Of a stretch of 28,433 nt of DNA, positions 1 through 8,374 are shown piece after piece (within the stretch, counting starts at the first letter, position 1; every line of letters starts with the position of its first letter). The stretch spans positions 1 through 28,433 of the forward strand of contig WRHS01000007.1 of NCBI GenBank assembly GCA_009783135.1, written 5' to 3'. Made by a program: the position numbers and the translations under genes. Under the pieces are notes generated by a model that worked only from the letters and a program-made list of their open reading frames with translations, had not been told where the DNA came from and ran no database searches. Source of the DNA: Dehalococcoidia bacterium. Lineage in GTDB: Bacteria > Chloroflexota > Dehalococcoidia > Dehalococcoidales > UBA1222.

Positions 1-483
1 ACGACAATACGGAACGGTGCAGTTGTTCCTGCTTATTTTTGCCGCCGCCCCCACTGATACGGCCAACTTTGCGCATGAGACTTTTCAGTTCGCTACGCCA
101 ATTTTTTATCTTACGCCAGCCTGGGATACCGGTTCAGGTTCTTGTTTATTGTTTCATTTTGATTTTCAGTTCGTTATCACTGTTTTGTAATCTCCTTAAA
201 TTCCAGTTTTCTTTGATCTCTTTTATTCTCTTTTGTGCTTTATCTTTCTGCATTTCAAGATATTATCTTTGTGAATATTCCAAATCCGGATTTACCGACA
301 AAACAAAACGCTCGCCGTCATCGGTTTCCACTTCCGCCAAATTTTGTTGCGCTTTAATTCTACCAGACTTACATAAAAGTCGTTCAACTTTAACTTTAGC
401 ATATCCAATGTTTTTTGACGTCAGCCAGGAAGATGCTGTTAGAAAAATTGACCCGCGACTGATGATACGGAAATATGACACGG
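1..483 (-). pseudogene. Decayed insertion-sequence transposase remnant
   Basis: Read on the minus strand, one frame contains protein-like stretches separated by in-frame stops. The upstream part (from a GTG at 481) includes ETDDGERFVLSVNPDLEYSQR-like text, then a stop. A Lys/Glu-rich helical segment follows (KAQKRIKEIKENW), then two more stops. A basic segment (GWRKIKNWRSELKSLMRKVG, near 20-115) runs off the window start. The same frame is kept through all the stops, which suggests point-mutation decay of one gene rather than chance ORFs. The terminal-repeat-like sequence next to it (484-504) and the basic/helical character fit a transposase, but I cannot name the family with certainty. The plus-strand ORF over the same bases is Ser/Phe/Leu-rich and looks like a shadow. 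Confidence 0.4.
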
Positions 484-504
484 CTTGACTTTTTCAGCAG
501 ACCC
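484..504 (-). repeat. Putative IS terminal inverted repeat
   Basis: On the minus strand this reads GGGTCTGCTGAAAAAGTC, of the GGG-nCTG-nTGAAAAA type common at the ends of IS1182/IS5-like elements. It lies just outside the decayed transposase frame. The partner end would be to the left of the window. A similar end (GGGACTGTTGAAAAATAG) occurs at 24335. Confidence 0.4.
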
Positions 505-553
505 TACCTAAACAAAATACGTTTTTAAAAAGTGGTTGAAAATTTGAAAACGG

Positions 554-582
554 AAAAGCCCCTGAAGTTTTCGTGGGCTTTT
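554..582 (-). terminator. Rho-independent-like terminator downstream of alkaline phosphatase
   Basis: AAAAGCCC (554-561) and GGGCTTTT (575-582) form a perfect 8-bp stem with a 13-base loop. It lies 34 bases beyond the stop of the alkaline phosphatase gene, and the flanks are T/A-rich on both sides. It could end transcripts from either direction; the phosphatase transcript is the obvious user. Confidence 0.6.
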
Positions 583-615
583 GCTTTTAGCGTCTACAAT
601 GAACCCTGTTTCGTA

Positions 616-1695
616 TCATCTTTTTATTCGCAGCAATTCCAAAACCTTCGGTAAAAATTCCGTATTTTCGTATATCCCTGTAAACTTTTCGGATCCAGGC
701 CCGTATGTATATACCGGAACCGGTACGCCTGTATGACCTGTGCTTGAGAAGTCCAAACTCAGGCTGCCACGTTCAAGATTGCCACGTGTAATGGTCATAC
801 CGCCGGTTTCATGGTCGGCAGTGATGATTACCAGCGTATTTCCGTCTTGCTCGGCAAAATCGCAGGCTATTTTCACAGCGCGGTCAAAATCAAGCATTTC
901 GTGTACTACATTTTCCTGATGATTTGCATGAGCCGCCCAGTCAATCTGCGATCCTTCGACCATCAGAAAAAATCCTTTTTTGTTTTTGTTCAGAATGTTG
1001 ATAGCCGACTTTACGCCTTCAGGGAGCAATTCTCCACGTGCAGGATAGAGTTCTGGAGATACTTCGGCCAGCAAGCCCAGCAAATTACCTTCCTGTACGA
1101 TTTTTACCTCGTCAATGGTGTACGCAACCCGAAAACCTTTGGCTTTCATTGAATCGGTGAGGTTTTTGGCGTCTGCGCGGTCTTCAAAAAACTTACGTCC
1201 GCCGCCAATGGCTACATTTATTTTTGAACGTGCCAAATCCAGTGCGATATGGTCATTTTCGCTTCTTCCGCCCACATGCGCCACAAAAGCGGCAGGCGTG
1301 GCGTGGGTCAGTTCGCAGGCTACCACCATGCCGGTTGATAAACCGTGGTCAGCGGCATATTCCAGCATGGATTTCACGGCGGAAGTATCGGGAAGCACTC
1401 CCAGCATGCCGTTGTTGGTTTTAACGCCACAGGCAATGGCAGTGCCTGCTGCTGCCGAATCGGTAATGTAATTGTTTGCCGCAATTGTTTTGGCAAGTCC
1501 CACCGCCTGTGTCCGTTCGTAGATGGCTAAACTGCCCTTGTTGGCAGTGTAGGCGGCATAAGGATGATAAAGCCCCATACCGTCGCCAATCATCAGAATA
1601 ACATTGCGGACTTGAGGCGTCTTTTCAGTTGAGGCGCAGCCGGTGAAAAAAAACAATACAACTGAAAAAAACAGGAATGTTTTGATTTTGTTCAT
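616..1695 (-). CDS. Alkaline phosphatase family lipoprotein (PhoA superfamily)
   Basis: This protein hydrolyses phosphate monoesters, probably outside the cytoplasmic membrane. Its 359 residues begin with a lipoprotein signal (hydrophobic residues 6-17, lipobox ending at Cys20). The alkaline phosphatase metal and catalytic set is complete: GDGMG (Asp38), TDSAAAGTA with the nucleophile Ser80, THATPAAF (His131), EGSQIDWAAH (Glu247, Asp252, His256), ADHETGG (Asp294, His295) and STGHTG (His321). It is shorter than the E. coli enzyme and close to the compact forms common in Bacteroidota. A stem-loop follows the gene at 554-582, and an AT-rich region of about 230 bp separates it from the divergent next gene. 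No PHO-box-like operator was recognised. The enzyme family is clear; substrate range and paralogue identity are not. Confidence 0.93.
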   Translation of the reverse strand: MNKIKTFLFFSVVLFFFTGCASTEKTPQVRNVILMIGDGMGLYHPYAAYTANKGSLAIYERTQAVGLAKTIAANNYITDSAAAGTAIACGVKTNNGMLGVLPDTSAVKSMLEYAADHGLSTGMVVACELTHATPAAFVAHVGGRSENDHIALDLARSKINVAIGGGRKFFEDRADAKNLTDSMKAKGFRVAYTIDEVKIVQEGNLLGLLAEVSPELYPARGELLPEGVKSAINILNKNKKGFFLMVEGSQIDWAAHANHQENVVHEMLDFDRAVKIACDFAEQDGNTLVIITADHETGGMTITRGNLERGSLSLDFSSTGHTGVPVPVYTYGPGSEKFTGIYENTEFLPKVLELLRIKR

Positions 1696-1743
1696 GATAT
1701 GTATATTTTATTTAGAGATTTGGTTTTGAATATTTTTTGGCAA

Positions 1744-1867
1744 AGTTATCATTTATTTCATTCGTTGAGCCTTTCAATTTTTTTGTGAACAGCCGCATCT
1801 GTATTCACTTTACAACCAAACAGTTAAAACTATTGTTCACAACTTATTGATAACTTTCTGTGGAAAA
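1744..1867. promoter_or_regulatory. AT-rich divergent intergenic region with nested dyads and DnaA-box-like 9-mers
   Basis: The 231-bp gap between the divergent phosphatase and small-protein genes contains two perfect inverted repeats, one nested in the other. AGTTATCA (1744-1751) pairs with TGATAACT (1848-1855), and TTGTGAACA (1783-1791) pairs with TGTTCACAA (1834-1842). TTGTTCACA (1833-1841), its inverse (1783-1791) and TGTGGAAAA (1859-1867, inverse TTTTCCACA) each resemble the DnaA box TTATNCACA with one or two differences. The block could be an operator for the adjacent ribbon-helix-helix-like protein or simply AT-rich coincidence. Promoters for both flanking genes must also lie here, but none was clear enough to call. 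Confidence 0.3.
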
Positions 1868-1926
1868 CACATCACATCATAAATAAACAGGATAATTTAG
1901 TCAAATTTTTTTTTGAAAATACATCC

Positions 1927-2118
1927 ATGGAGCAAAAAAAGGACATTGATTTGTTGCGTGTCAACAAAAAATCTATTCTGTTCAACAACAAGGAACTGAA
2001 GGCTATCGAAACATATTGTAAAAAATATCGGATCAACAACCGGTCAAAATTCATGCGCGAAGCCGTCATTACCAGTATACTGAGAAAATACGACGAAGAT
2101 TATCCAACCCTGTTTTAA
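1927..2118 (+). CDS. Small ribbon-helix-helix-like protein (Bacteroidota type)
   Basis: A 63-residue basic protein. After a polar N-terminus, the pattern is a short strand (KSILFN) and two helices (NKELKAIETYCKKYRIN, then RSKFMREAVITSILRKYDE), consistent with a ribbon-helix-helix DNA-binding fold. The C-terminus is DYPTLF. From memory, small proteins with this helix pair and this ending are common in Bacteroidota. It lies 12 bp upstream of the aminotransferase and is probably cotranscribed with it. The inverted repeats just upstream would be a natural autoregulatory site, but that is inference. The start at ATG 1927 gives the full N-terminal strand. No clear Shine-Dalgarno is visible, which is usual for Bacteroidota. 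Confidence 0.65.
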   Translation: MEQKKDIDLLRVNKKSILFNNKELKAIETYCKKYRINNRSKFMREAVITSILRKYDEDYPTLF

Positions 2119-2130
2119 AGATTTTGACAA

Positions 2131-3438
2131 ATGGAAACCATCATACCACGACATATTGTAGACTTTGCGATCAAGGAAAGCGGGCTGACCGATATAGGCA
2201 AATCCTCTATACGTGAGGTACTTCGTTTGGTACATCAGATCGAAAAGACTTCCGGACAGCAATTCATCAAAATGGAAATGGGCGTGCCTGGCTTACCTGC
2301 TGTATCGTTTGGTGTTGACGCACAAATGGAAGCATTGCGCAAAGGCGTAGCGTCTGTTTATCCGTCCATCGAAGGATGCACTGCACTGAAAGAGGAAACA
2401 TCTCGTTTTGCCAAACTGTTTTTGAATATGGACATTGCTCCTTCGGGCTGCATTCCAACGGTAGGCTCCATGCAGGGCAGTTTTGCGGCGTTCACGGTCA
2501 ATAGCCGCTGCCATGCAGAAAAAAAGTATACGCTGTTTATTGATCCCGGATTTCCGGTACAAAAACAGCAGCATCATGTGTTGGGGCTGAAATACAAAAC
2601 ATTTGACGTATACAATTATCGAGGCAATCATCTTCGCAATCAATTAGAGAAGTATCTTGGCGAAGGCAATATCCACACCATTGTTTACTCGAATCCCAAC
2701 AATCCTTCATGGATTTGTTTTTCGGAAAATGAGCTGAAAATCATTGGCGAACTGGCCAACCAGTACGATGTGACGGTTTTGGAGGATTTGGCGTATTTCG
2801 GAATGGATTTCCGTCACGATTACGGTAAACCCGGCGTTCCTCCCTACCAGCCTTCTGTAGCGCACTACACGGAGCAATATGTGCTGCTTTTATCGGGTTC
2901 AAAAATTTTCAGTTATGCCGGCGAACGCATCGCCATGATGCTCATAGGCAACAAGCAATCTGCACGTCGCTATCCTGACCTGAAACGGTTTTATTCGTCC
3001 GACAGTTATGCCCATGCAGTCGTTTACGGCGCTTTATATGCTATTTCGTCAGGAACGGGACACTCGGCGCAACATGCTCTTGCAGCCATGCTGAAAGCCG
3101 CCAACGACGGAAGTTTTGCATTTATCGAACAAGTGAAGGAATATGGAAATAAAGCCCGTGTGATGAAGGAGCTGTTCACCCGCTACGGATTTCAGATTGT
3201 GTACGACCGCGATGAGGATGCGCTCCTGGCCGATGGTTTTTATTTCACCGTTTCGTATCCCGGTTTTTCGGGAAGCGCCTTGCTTCAGGAATTGCTGTAC
3301 TACGGTATCAGCGCTATTGCGCTCCACATCACCGGAAGCGAACGTAAGGAAGGATTGCGTGCCTGCGTATCACAAACGCAACCATCGCAATTTGCCGACC
3401 TGGAACTTAGACTGAAAGCGTTCAGAGAAAATCATTGA
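2131..3438 (+). CDS. PLP-dependent class I/II aminotransferase
   Basis: A fold-type-I pyridoxal-phosphate enzyme of 435 residues that transfers an amino group between an amino acid and a keto acid. Visible hallmarks are SNPNNPSW (Asn190-Pro192 region, substrate/PLP binding), EDLAYFGMD (Asp219, which contacts the PLP nitrogen), SGSKIFSYAGERIAMM (Lys258, expected Schiff-base lysine) and a C-terminal small domain ending in an arginine-containing LRACVSQTQPS segment. The length fits the family. The amino-acid substrate cannot be read from the sequence; the overall style recalls Bacteroidota aminotransferases of unassigned substrate. It follows the small ribbon-helix-helix-like gene by 12 bp, and a new promoter begins just after its stop. 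Confidence 0.88.
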   Translation: METIIPRHIVDFAIKESGLTDIGKSSIREVLRLVHQIEKTSGQQFIKMEMGVPGLPAVSFGVDAQMEALRKGVASVYPSIEGCTALKEETSRFAKLFLNMDIAPSGCIPTVGSMQGSFAAFTVNSRCHAEKKYTLFIDPGFPVQKQQHHVLGLKYKTFDVYNYRGNHLRNQLEKYLGEGNIHTIVYSNPNNPSWICFSENELKIIGELANQYDVTVLEDLAYFGMDFRHDYGKPGVPPYQPSVAHYTEQYVLLLSGSKIFSYAGERIAMMLIGNKQSARRYPDLKRFYSSDSYAHAVVYGALYAISSGTGHSAQHALAAMLKAANDGSFAFIEQVKEYGNKARVMKELFTRYGFQIVYDRDEDALLADGFYFTVSYPGFSGSALLQELLYYGISAIALHITGSERKEGLRACVSQTQPSQFADLELRLKAFRENH

Positions 3439-3460
3439 TTTGATATTTTGAAAGGCAACT

Positions 3461-3492
3461 TTTGCACAGCTCCTTCAAAAAAACTACCTTTG
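3461..3492 (+). promoter_or_regulatory. Bacteroidota-type -33/-7 promoter for carB
   Basis: TTTG at 3461-3464 and TACCTTTG at 3485-3492 are separated by 20 bases, matching the known Bacteroides consensus TTTG-N19-21-TAnnTTTG. It lies about 57 bp before the carB start. This element is diagnostic for Bacteroidota sigma-ABfr. It is important here because the 3' half of the gene it serves does not look like Bacteroidota. Confidence 0.75.
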
Positions 3493-3549
3493 CAAACGAA
3501 AAGTCGGGCGATATTTTCATTTCCGGCTTTTGTAAATCGTTCATAAACA

Positions 3550-6500
3550 ATGGAACAAAGCATCAAAAAAGTAATTGTATTGGGTTCGGGCGCCTTGAAA
3601 ATTGGCGAAGCGGGCGAGTTTGACTATTCCGGATCGCAAGCACTGAAAGCGTTACGCGAAGAGGGCGTTTTTACGGTACTCATCAATCCGAACATCGCCA
3701 CTGTACAAACTTCCGAAGGTATTGCCGATAAAATTTATTTTCTGCCGGTAACGCCTTTTTTTGTGGAAAAAGTCATACAACGCGAACAGCCTGATGGTAT
3801 TCTGTTGGCCTTTGGCGGACAAACGGCGCTTAATTGTGGAATAGCGCTGTATAAGGATGGCGTGTTTGAAAAATACAACGTCTGCGTGTTGGGTACACCC
3901 ATTCAAGCGATTATGGATACCGAAGACCGCGATCTGTTTGTTCACAAGTTAGACCAAATCAACGTAAAAACCCCGCGCAGTATAGCCGTCGAAACCATTG
4001 AAGCTGCTGAGGAGGCAGCCGAAAAACTCGGTTTTCCGATTATTGTGCGGGCTGCTTATGCACTGGGAGGCTTGGGAAGCGGGTTTTGTGCCAATATGGA
4101 AGAACTTCGTACATTGGTGGCCAAATCGTTCACATACTCTAATCAGGTTTTGGTTGAAGAATCGCTCAAAGGTTGGAAAGAAATTGAATACGAGGTAATG
4201 CGTGATGCCGCGGATACGTGCGTTACCATTTGTAGCATGGAAAACTTTGACCCGGTTGGCATACATACCGGTGACAGCATCGTTGTTGCTCCAGCTCAGA
4301 CACTTACAAGCGACGAGTATCAAATGCTGCGCTCAGCCTCATTGAAAATCATCCGCGCCCTTAAGATTGAGGGAGGCTGCAATATCCAGTTTGCCCTCAA
4401 TCCAACGTCCACGGAATATGTAGTCATTGAGGTCAACCCCCGTGTCAGCCGCTCCTCGGCTCTCGCCAGTAAAGCCACGGGATATCCAATAGCACGTGTG
4501 GCATCCAAAATTGCCGTCGGCAAGCATTTGGATGAAATTCCCAACGCCATCACCGGCAAAACCCTTGCCTCTTTCGAGCCCGCGGTAGATTATATCGTAG
4601 TCAAAATTCCGCGATGGCCGTTTGACAAATTTGCCTCAGGCGACAGACTGCTTGGCACGCAAATGAAAGCCACAGGCGAAGTAATGGCCATTGACCATAC
4701 TTTTGAGGCAGCGCTTGGTAAGGCAATACGCTCTCTGGAGTTCGGTAAAAAGACCCTTTTATGGGAAGACCCCTGCTGGGAAGCGGAAAGCCAACTTGAC
4801 TACGCAGAAGCCAATGACCTACGCCTATGGGCTATTATGGCAGCACTAAGGCGCAATGTTACGCCTCAAAGCATCGCTGAAAAAACCAAGATAGACCTGT
4901 GGTTTCTCCACAAAATGCTCAACATCGTTAATATGGAAAAGCGCCTGCTGGCACAAACCCTTGACCCTGAGTTAATGTTGGAAGCCAAGCGCATGGGTTT
5001 CCCCGATGTTACAATCGGCGTATTGTCAGACAAACTTCCGGAGCAGGTACGGCAGCTACGTCATGAATGGGGCATTACCCCGGTTTATAAAATGGTTGAT
5101 ACGTGCGCTGCTGAATTTGATGCCGCAACGTCGTACTTCTATAGCACATATGCAAAAGAGAATGAAGCTATTCCGGCTCCCGTGAAAAAAGCCGTCGTTA
5201 TCGGCAGCGGACCGATACGTATAGCTCAAGGGATAGAGTTTGATTACTGCTCGGTGCATTCATCTTTGGTGTTGCGTAAGGCAGGATGTCAATCAATCAT
5301 GGTCAATTCAAACCCAGAGACTGTTTCCACCGACTTTGATACGTCGGACAGACTGTACTTTGAGCCACTGGACACTGAGAGTTTGCTTGATATACTTGAG
5401 AATGAAGGTTCAGGCGATGGCTGCAAGGAACCGCCTTCTATAGTGCAATTCGGCGGGCAGACCGCCATCAATTTGGCAGAACCGCTGACATGCGCCGGAA
5501 TGCCACTCCTTGGCTCCAGTTCGGAAACCATAGACCTTGCTGAAGACAGAGGACGTTTTGAGTCCTTTCTTTCCGGATTGGGTATACCGCAGGCACCCGG
5601 TGCCGCTGTCACAAATGTAGAAGAGGCATTGCGAACAGCAGATTTAATCGGTTATCCAGTAATCGTCCGCCCGTCATATGTCTTGGGTGGACGTGCTATG
5701 GAAATTGTGCATGATGCATCAGATCTGGCGCGCTATATGAAGGCCGCAGCTGAACTGGATACAGGACATCGCATACTAATTGACAAATACCTCTTTGGAA
5801 AAGAATGTGAGATTGACGCTGTTGCAGATGGCGAAACAGTGTTTATTCCGGGCATTATGGAACATATCGAGCGCACTGGCGTACACTCAGGCGACAGTAT
5901 GGCCGTCTATCCGTCTCAAAACCTAACAAGCGATGAAATCGACACTATAGTTGACTACTCTGTGAGCATGGGATTGGGGCTGGGCATTGTCGGGTTGATG
6001 AACGTACAATTTGTGGTAATGCATGAAAACGGCGAGTCCAAAGTGTATGTGCTTGAGTTAAACCCGCGTGCATCACGCACTATTCCTTTCATATCAAAGG
6101 TAACAGGCGTGCCGATGGTAGATTTAGCCACTAATGTCATGCTGGGGCAGAGTCTCAAAGAGCAAGGCTATTCAACCGGTCTTAATGCGGCACGTAGCCT
6201 GGTTGCAATTAAAGCTCCCGTTTTTTCCATGTCCAAACTAACCGGCGTAGACACATACCTCGGTCCTGAAATGAAATCCACCGGTGAGGTTATGGGTATT
6301 GACCATGACTTCAAAGCAGCGCTGGGAAAAACATTGCTGGCAGCCGGAATGATGTTGCCGCAACAGGGCAAACTGCTAATCTCCATTGCCGATCGTGATA
6401 AGGCTGAAGCACTTCCTATAATCCGTCAATTGCACCAAAATGGCTATAGCTTTTTCGCAACCGAGGGCACGGCAGCTACGATTGAAGCAGACGGCATGCC

Positions 6501-6774
6501 GGTAAATGTCATCACAAAAAAACTGTCTGAAGGACACCCCAATGTGGTAGATGTCATACGCGACAGCACAGTAGACGGCGTGGTTAACACCATGACAGGC
6601 GGACGCGTACCACAGCGCGACGGGTTTGAAATCCGCAGGGCCGCCGCCGAAAAACGCATACCCTGCTTCACGTCACTTGATACAATCGCCGCACTGTCGC
6701 AGGTACTGGACGCAAGTAGCCATGTTTACAATATTAAACCGCTACCCGACTACCGCAACAATAAGAGCGCCTAA
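3550..6774 (+). CDS. carB: Carbamoyl-phosphate synthase large subunit, mosaic or chimeric
   Basis: The synthetase subunit makes carbamoyl phosphate from bicarbonate, ATP and ammonia for pyrimidine and arginine synthesis. Its 1074 residues are normal length: N-terminal carboxyphosphate ATP-grasp half (about 1-400), oligomerisation region (about 400-550), second ATP-grasp half (about 550-930) and C-terminal MGS-like allosteric domain (about 935-1074, with ATEGTA). The first about 215 residues are of Bacteroidota/eukaryote type (GSGALKIGEAGEFDYSGSQ, LGGLGSGFCAN). Everything after the shared GWKEIEYEVMRD motif (208-219) is of general bacterial, Chloroflexota-like type (GGCNIQFALNP, VNPRVSRSSALASKATGYP, GSGPIRIAQGIEFDYCSVH). 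Upstream genes and the promoter match the first half; downstream genes match the second. The frame is uninterrupted, so the function could be intact, but a metagenome assembly join is a serious possibility. pyrK follows 16 bp downstream. Confidence 0.92.
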   Translation: MEQSIKKVIVLGSGALKIGEAGEFDYSGSQALKALREEGVFTVLINPNIATVQTSEGIADKIYFLPVTPFFVEKVIQREQPDGILLAFGGQTALNCGIALYKDGVFEKYNVCVLGTPIQAIMDTEDRDLFVHKLDQINVKTPRSIAVETIEAAEEAAEKLGFPIIVRAAYALGGLGSGFCANMEELRTLVAKSFTYSNQVLVEESLKGWKEIEYEVMRDAADTCVTICSMENFDPVGIHTGDSIVVAPAQTLTSDEYQMLRSASLKIIRALKIEGGCNIQFALNPTSTEYVVIEVNPRVSRSSALASKATGYPIARVASKIAVGKHLDEIPNAITGKTLASFEPAVDYIVVKIPRWPFDKFASGDRLLGTQMKATGEVMAIDHTFEAALGKAIRSLEFGKKTLLWEDPCWEAESQLDYAEANDLRLWAIMAALRRNVTPQSIAEKTKIDLWFLHKMLNIVNMEKRLLAQTLDPELMLEAKRMGFPDVTIGVLSDKLPEQVRQLRHEWGITPVYKMVDTCAAEFDAATSYFYSTYAKENEAIPAPVKKAVVIGSGPIRIAQGIEFDYCSVHSSLVLRKAGCQSIMVNSNPETVSTDFDTSDRLYFEPLDTESLLDILENEGSGDGCKEPPSIVQFGGQTAINLAEPLTCAGMPLLGSSSETIDLAEDRGRFESFLSGLGIPQAPGAAVTNVEEALRTADLIGYPVIVRPSYVLGGRAMEIVHDASDLARYMKAAAELDTGHRILIDKYLFGKECEIDAVADGETVFIPGIMEHIERTGVHSGDSMAVYPSQNLTSDEIDTIVDYSVSMGLGLGIVGLMNVQFVVMHENGESKVYVLELNPRASRTIPFISKVTGVPMVDLATNVMLGQSLKEQGYSTGLNAARSLVAIKAPVFSMSKLTGVDTYLGPEMKSTGEVMGIDHDFKAALGKTLLAAGMMLPQQGKLLISIADRDKAEALPIIRQLHQNGYSFFATEGTAATIEADGMPVNVITKKLSEGHPNVVDVIRDSTVDGVVNTMTGGRVPQRDGFEIRRAAAEKRIPCFTSLDTIAALSQVLDASSHVYNIKPLPDYRNNKSA

Positions 6775-6790
6775 AACAAGAGAAAGAATT

Positions 6791-7591
6791 ATGTCAACAA
6801 CACCGGTACATATGAATAGTCCGCAGCATATTCGTGCTGAGGTAGTTTCTAGTTGCCAAATTGCGGATGGTTTGCATCTGTTGCACGTGCATGCGCCAAC
6901 AATTGCCACCACCGCAAGTCCAGGGCAATTCGCTATGCTGCAATGCGCTGGTGGGGCTTTTCTGCGTCGTCCTCTAAGCATACACCGCGTAAGCAATGAC
7001 AAAACAAAAATTTCTTTCCTTTTCGCTGCACTTGGCAAAGGGACACAGTGGATAGCACAAACCAAGGCAGGAGATAAAATAGATGTGCTAGGACCTATGG
7101 GAAACGGATTTGAACTGTTGCCTTCTTCTCGCGAGATACTGCTGCTGGCAGGGGGGTTGGGGATTGCTCCATTGGTATTTCTTGCTGAACAAGCGCTTGA
7201 GCATGGGATGCGCGTCAGCTTAGCCTATGGCACAGCCACCAACCAGCGCTGTGGCATACAACTACTACCGCAAGGCTTGCATTTGATTGAGTTTACTGAC
7301 GACGGCTCTTACGGAAAACATGGACTTGTCACCGAGTGCATACCGGACTTTTCGGACTGCACGGACCAGATATTCGCATGCGGACCACTGCCGATGTATC
7401 GCGCTTTATCACAGCAATCCAGCATAAAAGAGCACAACGTGCAGGTATCTTTGGAAACACGCATGGCTTGCGGGCTTGGTGTGTGCTATGGCTGCACTAT
7501 CAATACGACGTCAGGGCTTAAGCAGGTTTGTCATCACGGACCTGTATTCAACATGAGCGATATTGTTTGGAGTGAAATGGCAGCAATATAA
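6791..7591 (+). CDS. pyrK: Dihydroorotate dehydrogenase electron-transfer subunit
   Basis: PyrK carries FAD and a [2Fe-2S] cluster and passes electrons from the PyrD subunit of class 1B dihydroorotate dehydrogenase to NAD+. The 266-residue protein has the flavin-binding RRPLSIH (59-65), the nucleotide-binding GGLGIAPL (121-128), CGPLPMYRAL (198-207) and a C-terminal cluster motif C227-x4-C232-x2-C235-x11-C247. The frame is open further upstream, overlapping carB, but ATG 6791 gives the normal N-terminus and lies 16 bp after the carB stop. Only a weak purine stretch (agagaaag) precedes it. It is likely cotranscribed with carB. No pyrD follows; the next gene is unrelated, so the catalytic partner must be elsewhere. 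Confidence 0.93.
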   Translation: MSTTPVHMNSPQHIRAEVVSSCQIADGLHLLHVHAPTIATTASPGQFAMLQCAGGAFLRRPLSIHRVSNDKTKISFLFAALGKGTQWIAQTKAGDKIDVLGPMGNGFELLPSSREILLLAGGLGIAPLVFLAEQALEHGMRVSLAYGTATNQRCGIQLLPQGLHLIEFTDDGSYGKHGLVTECIPDFSDCTDQIFACGPLPMYRALSQQSSIKEHNVQVSLETRMACGLGVCYGCTINTTSGLKQVCHHGPVFNMSDIVWSEMAAI

Positions 7592-7730
7592 ATTACGGCA
7601 GTTTTGATATACTTGAGTACATCGTAATAAAACACTCTAGGCCCGGATGTTCTTAATCGCAAGGGGCTGAAGCTGTACGCCAGTATGTTTGGAATGTTAT
7701 ATTGCTGGCATCAGATCTGAGGAAAATCAA

Positions 7731-8342
7731 ATGAAGCTGCCAAAGATACTATTTGTATTTTTGCTTGTTATAGCAACCGCAATCATATGTGTGTCGTATT
7801 TTTACAGCAATCCAATTTCAAGAAACATTGATACTACCATCGTTGGCGTGCAATATAGAGTTGGCAACCAAACTGGGGAGTACGAAGAAAAAGAGATAAC
7901 TATTAAAGGAACATTCCGTCATTACGTGTTTGGAAATAAGCCTGACTATTTTTACGGCTATTTTTCAATCGAAGGATATGCCGATACATTTGATATGCAA
8001 GCCTCGGCTTCATTAAACTCAATAAGTTCACACCGTGCTCAATATAATTCTTTGAGATACCTGCAGGACATGGGTAATGGGCACTATGATTCCAATAATA
8101 TGGGAATAATAATAAGCGCAGTAAATTTTAAAGAATTCGTCATTTGTGTATTTGAGTCTGTCCCGCCACCAGAGAAAGCGCAATATGAGACGGAGTGGAA
8201 AGGGTGGAATATCAAAACAGGACTAGTAATATGCGCTCCAGCGCATACTCAAGAAGAGGCTATCGAACTTTTTGAACGTACAATGCAAAACGTTAGTATC
8301 GGAGAGCACAGGGAAGGACGTCCAATCACTATGTCCCCCTGA
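7731..8342 (+). CDS. Hypothetical membrane-anchored or secreted protein
   Basis: I do not recognise this family. The protein has 203 residues from ATG 7731, which is preceded by GAGG at a suitable distance; an earlier in-frame start at 7689 would add 14 residues without a ribosome site. Residues 5-24 form one hydrophobic segment (LFVFLLVIATAIICVSYFY), a signal anchor or signal peptide. The rest is polar and rich in Tyr, Ile and Ser, with strand-like stretches (ITIKGTFRHYVFG, YFYGYFSIEGYA) and no obvious catalytic motif. Its base composition is visibly more AT-rich than carB and pyrK. It occupies the position where pyrD might have been expected. The preceding 139 bp contain no gene. An extracytoplasmic role is inference. 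Confidence 0.7.
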   Translation: MKLPKILFVFLLVIATAIICVSYFYSNPISRNIDTTIVGVQYRVGNQTGEYEEKEITIKGTFRHYVFGNKPDYFYGYFSIEGYADTFDMQASASLNSISSHRAQYNSLRYLQDMGNGHYDSNNMGIIISAVNFKEFVICVFESVPPPEKAQYETEWKGWNIKTGLVICAPAHTQEEAIELFERTMQNVSIGEHREGRPITMSP

Positions 8343-8374
8343 TTTGTCACGCATTGTCAATAGCTGAGGAGCCG

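Noticed and set aside
39..488. A 149-codon plus-strand open frame at the left edge
   Set aside because: Its Ser/Phe/Leu/Arg-rich text has no domain character and lies opposite a frame with transposase-like segments and a terminal-repeat-like end.
1776..1870. A chromosomal replication origin
   Set aside because: The DnaA-box-like motifs are imperfect and few, there is no dnaA, dnaN or gyrase gene beside them, and AT-rich DNA yields such motifs by chance.
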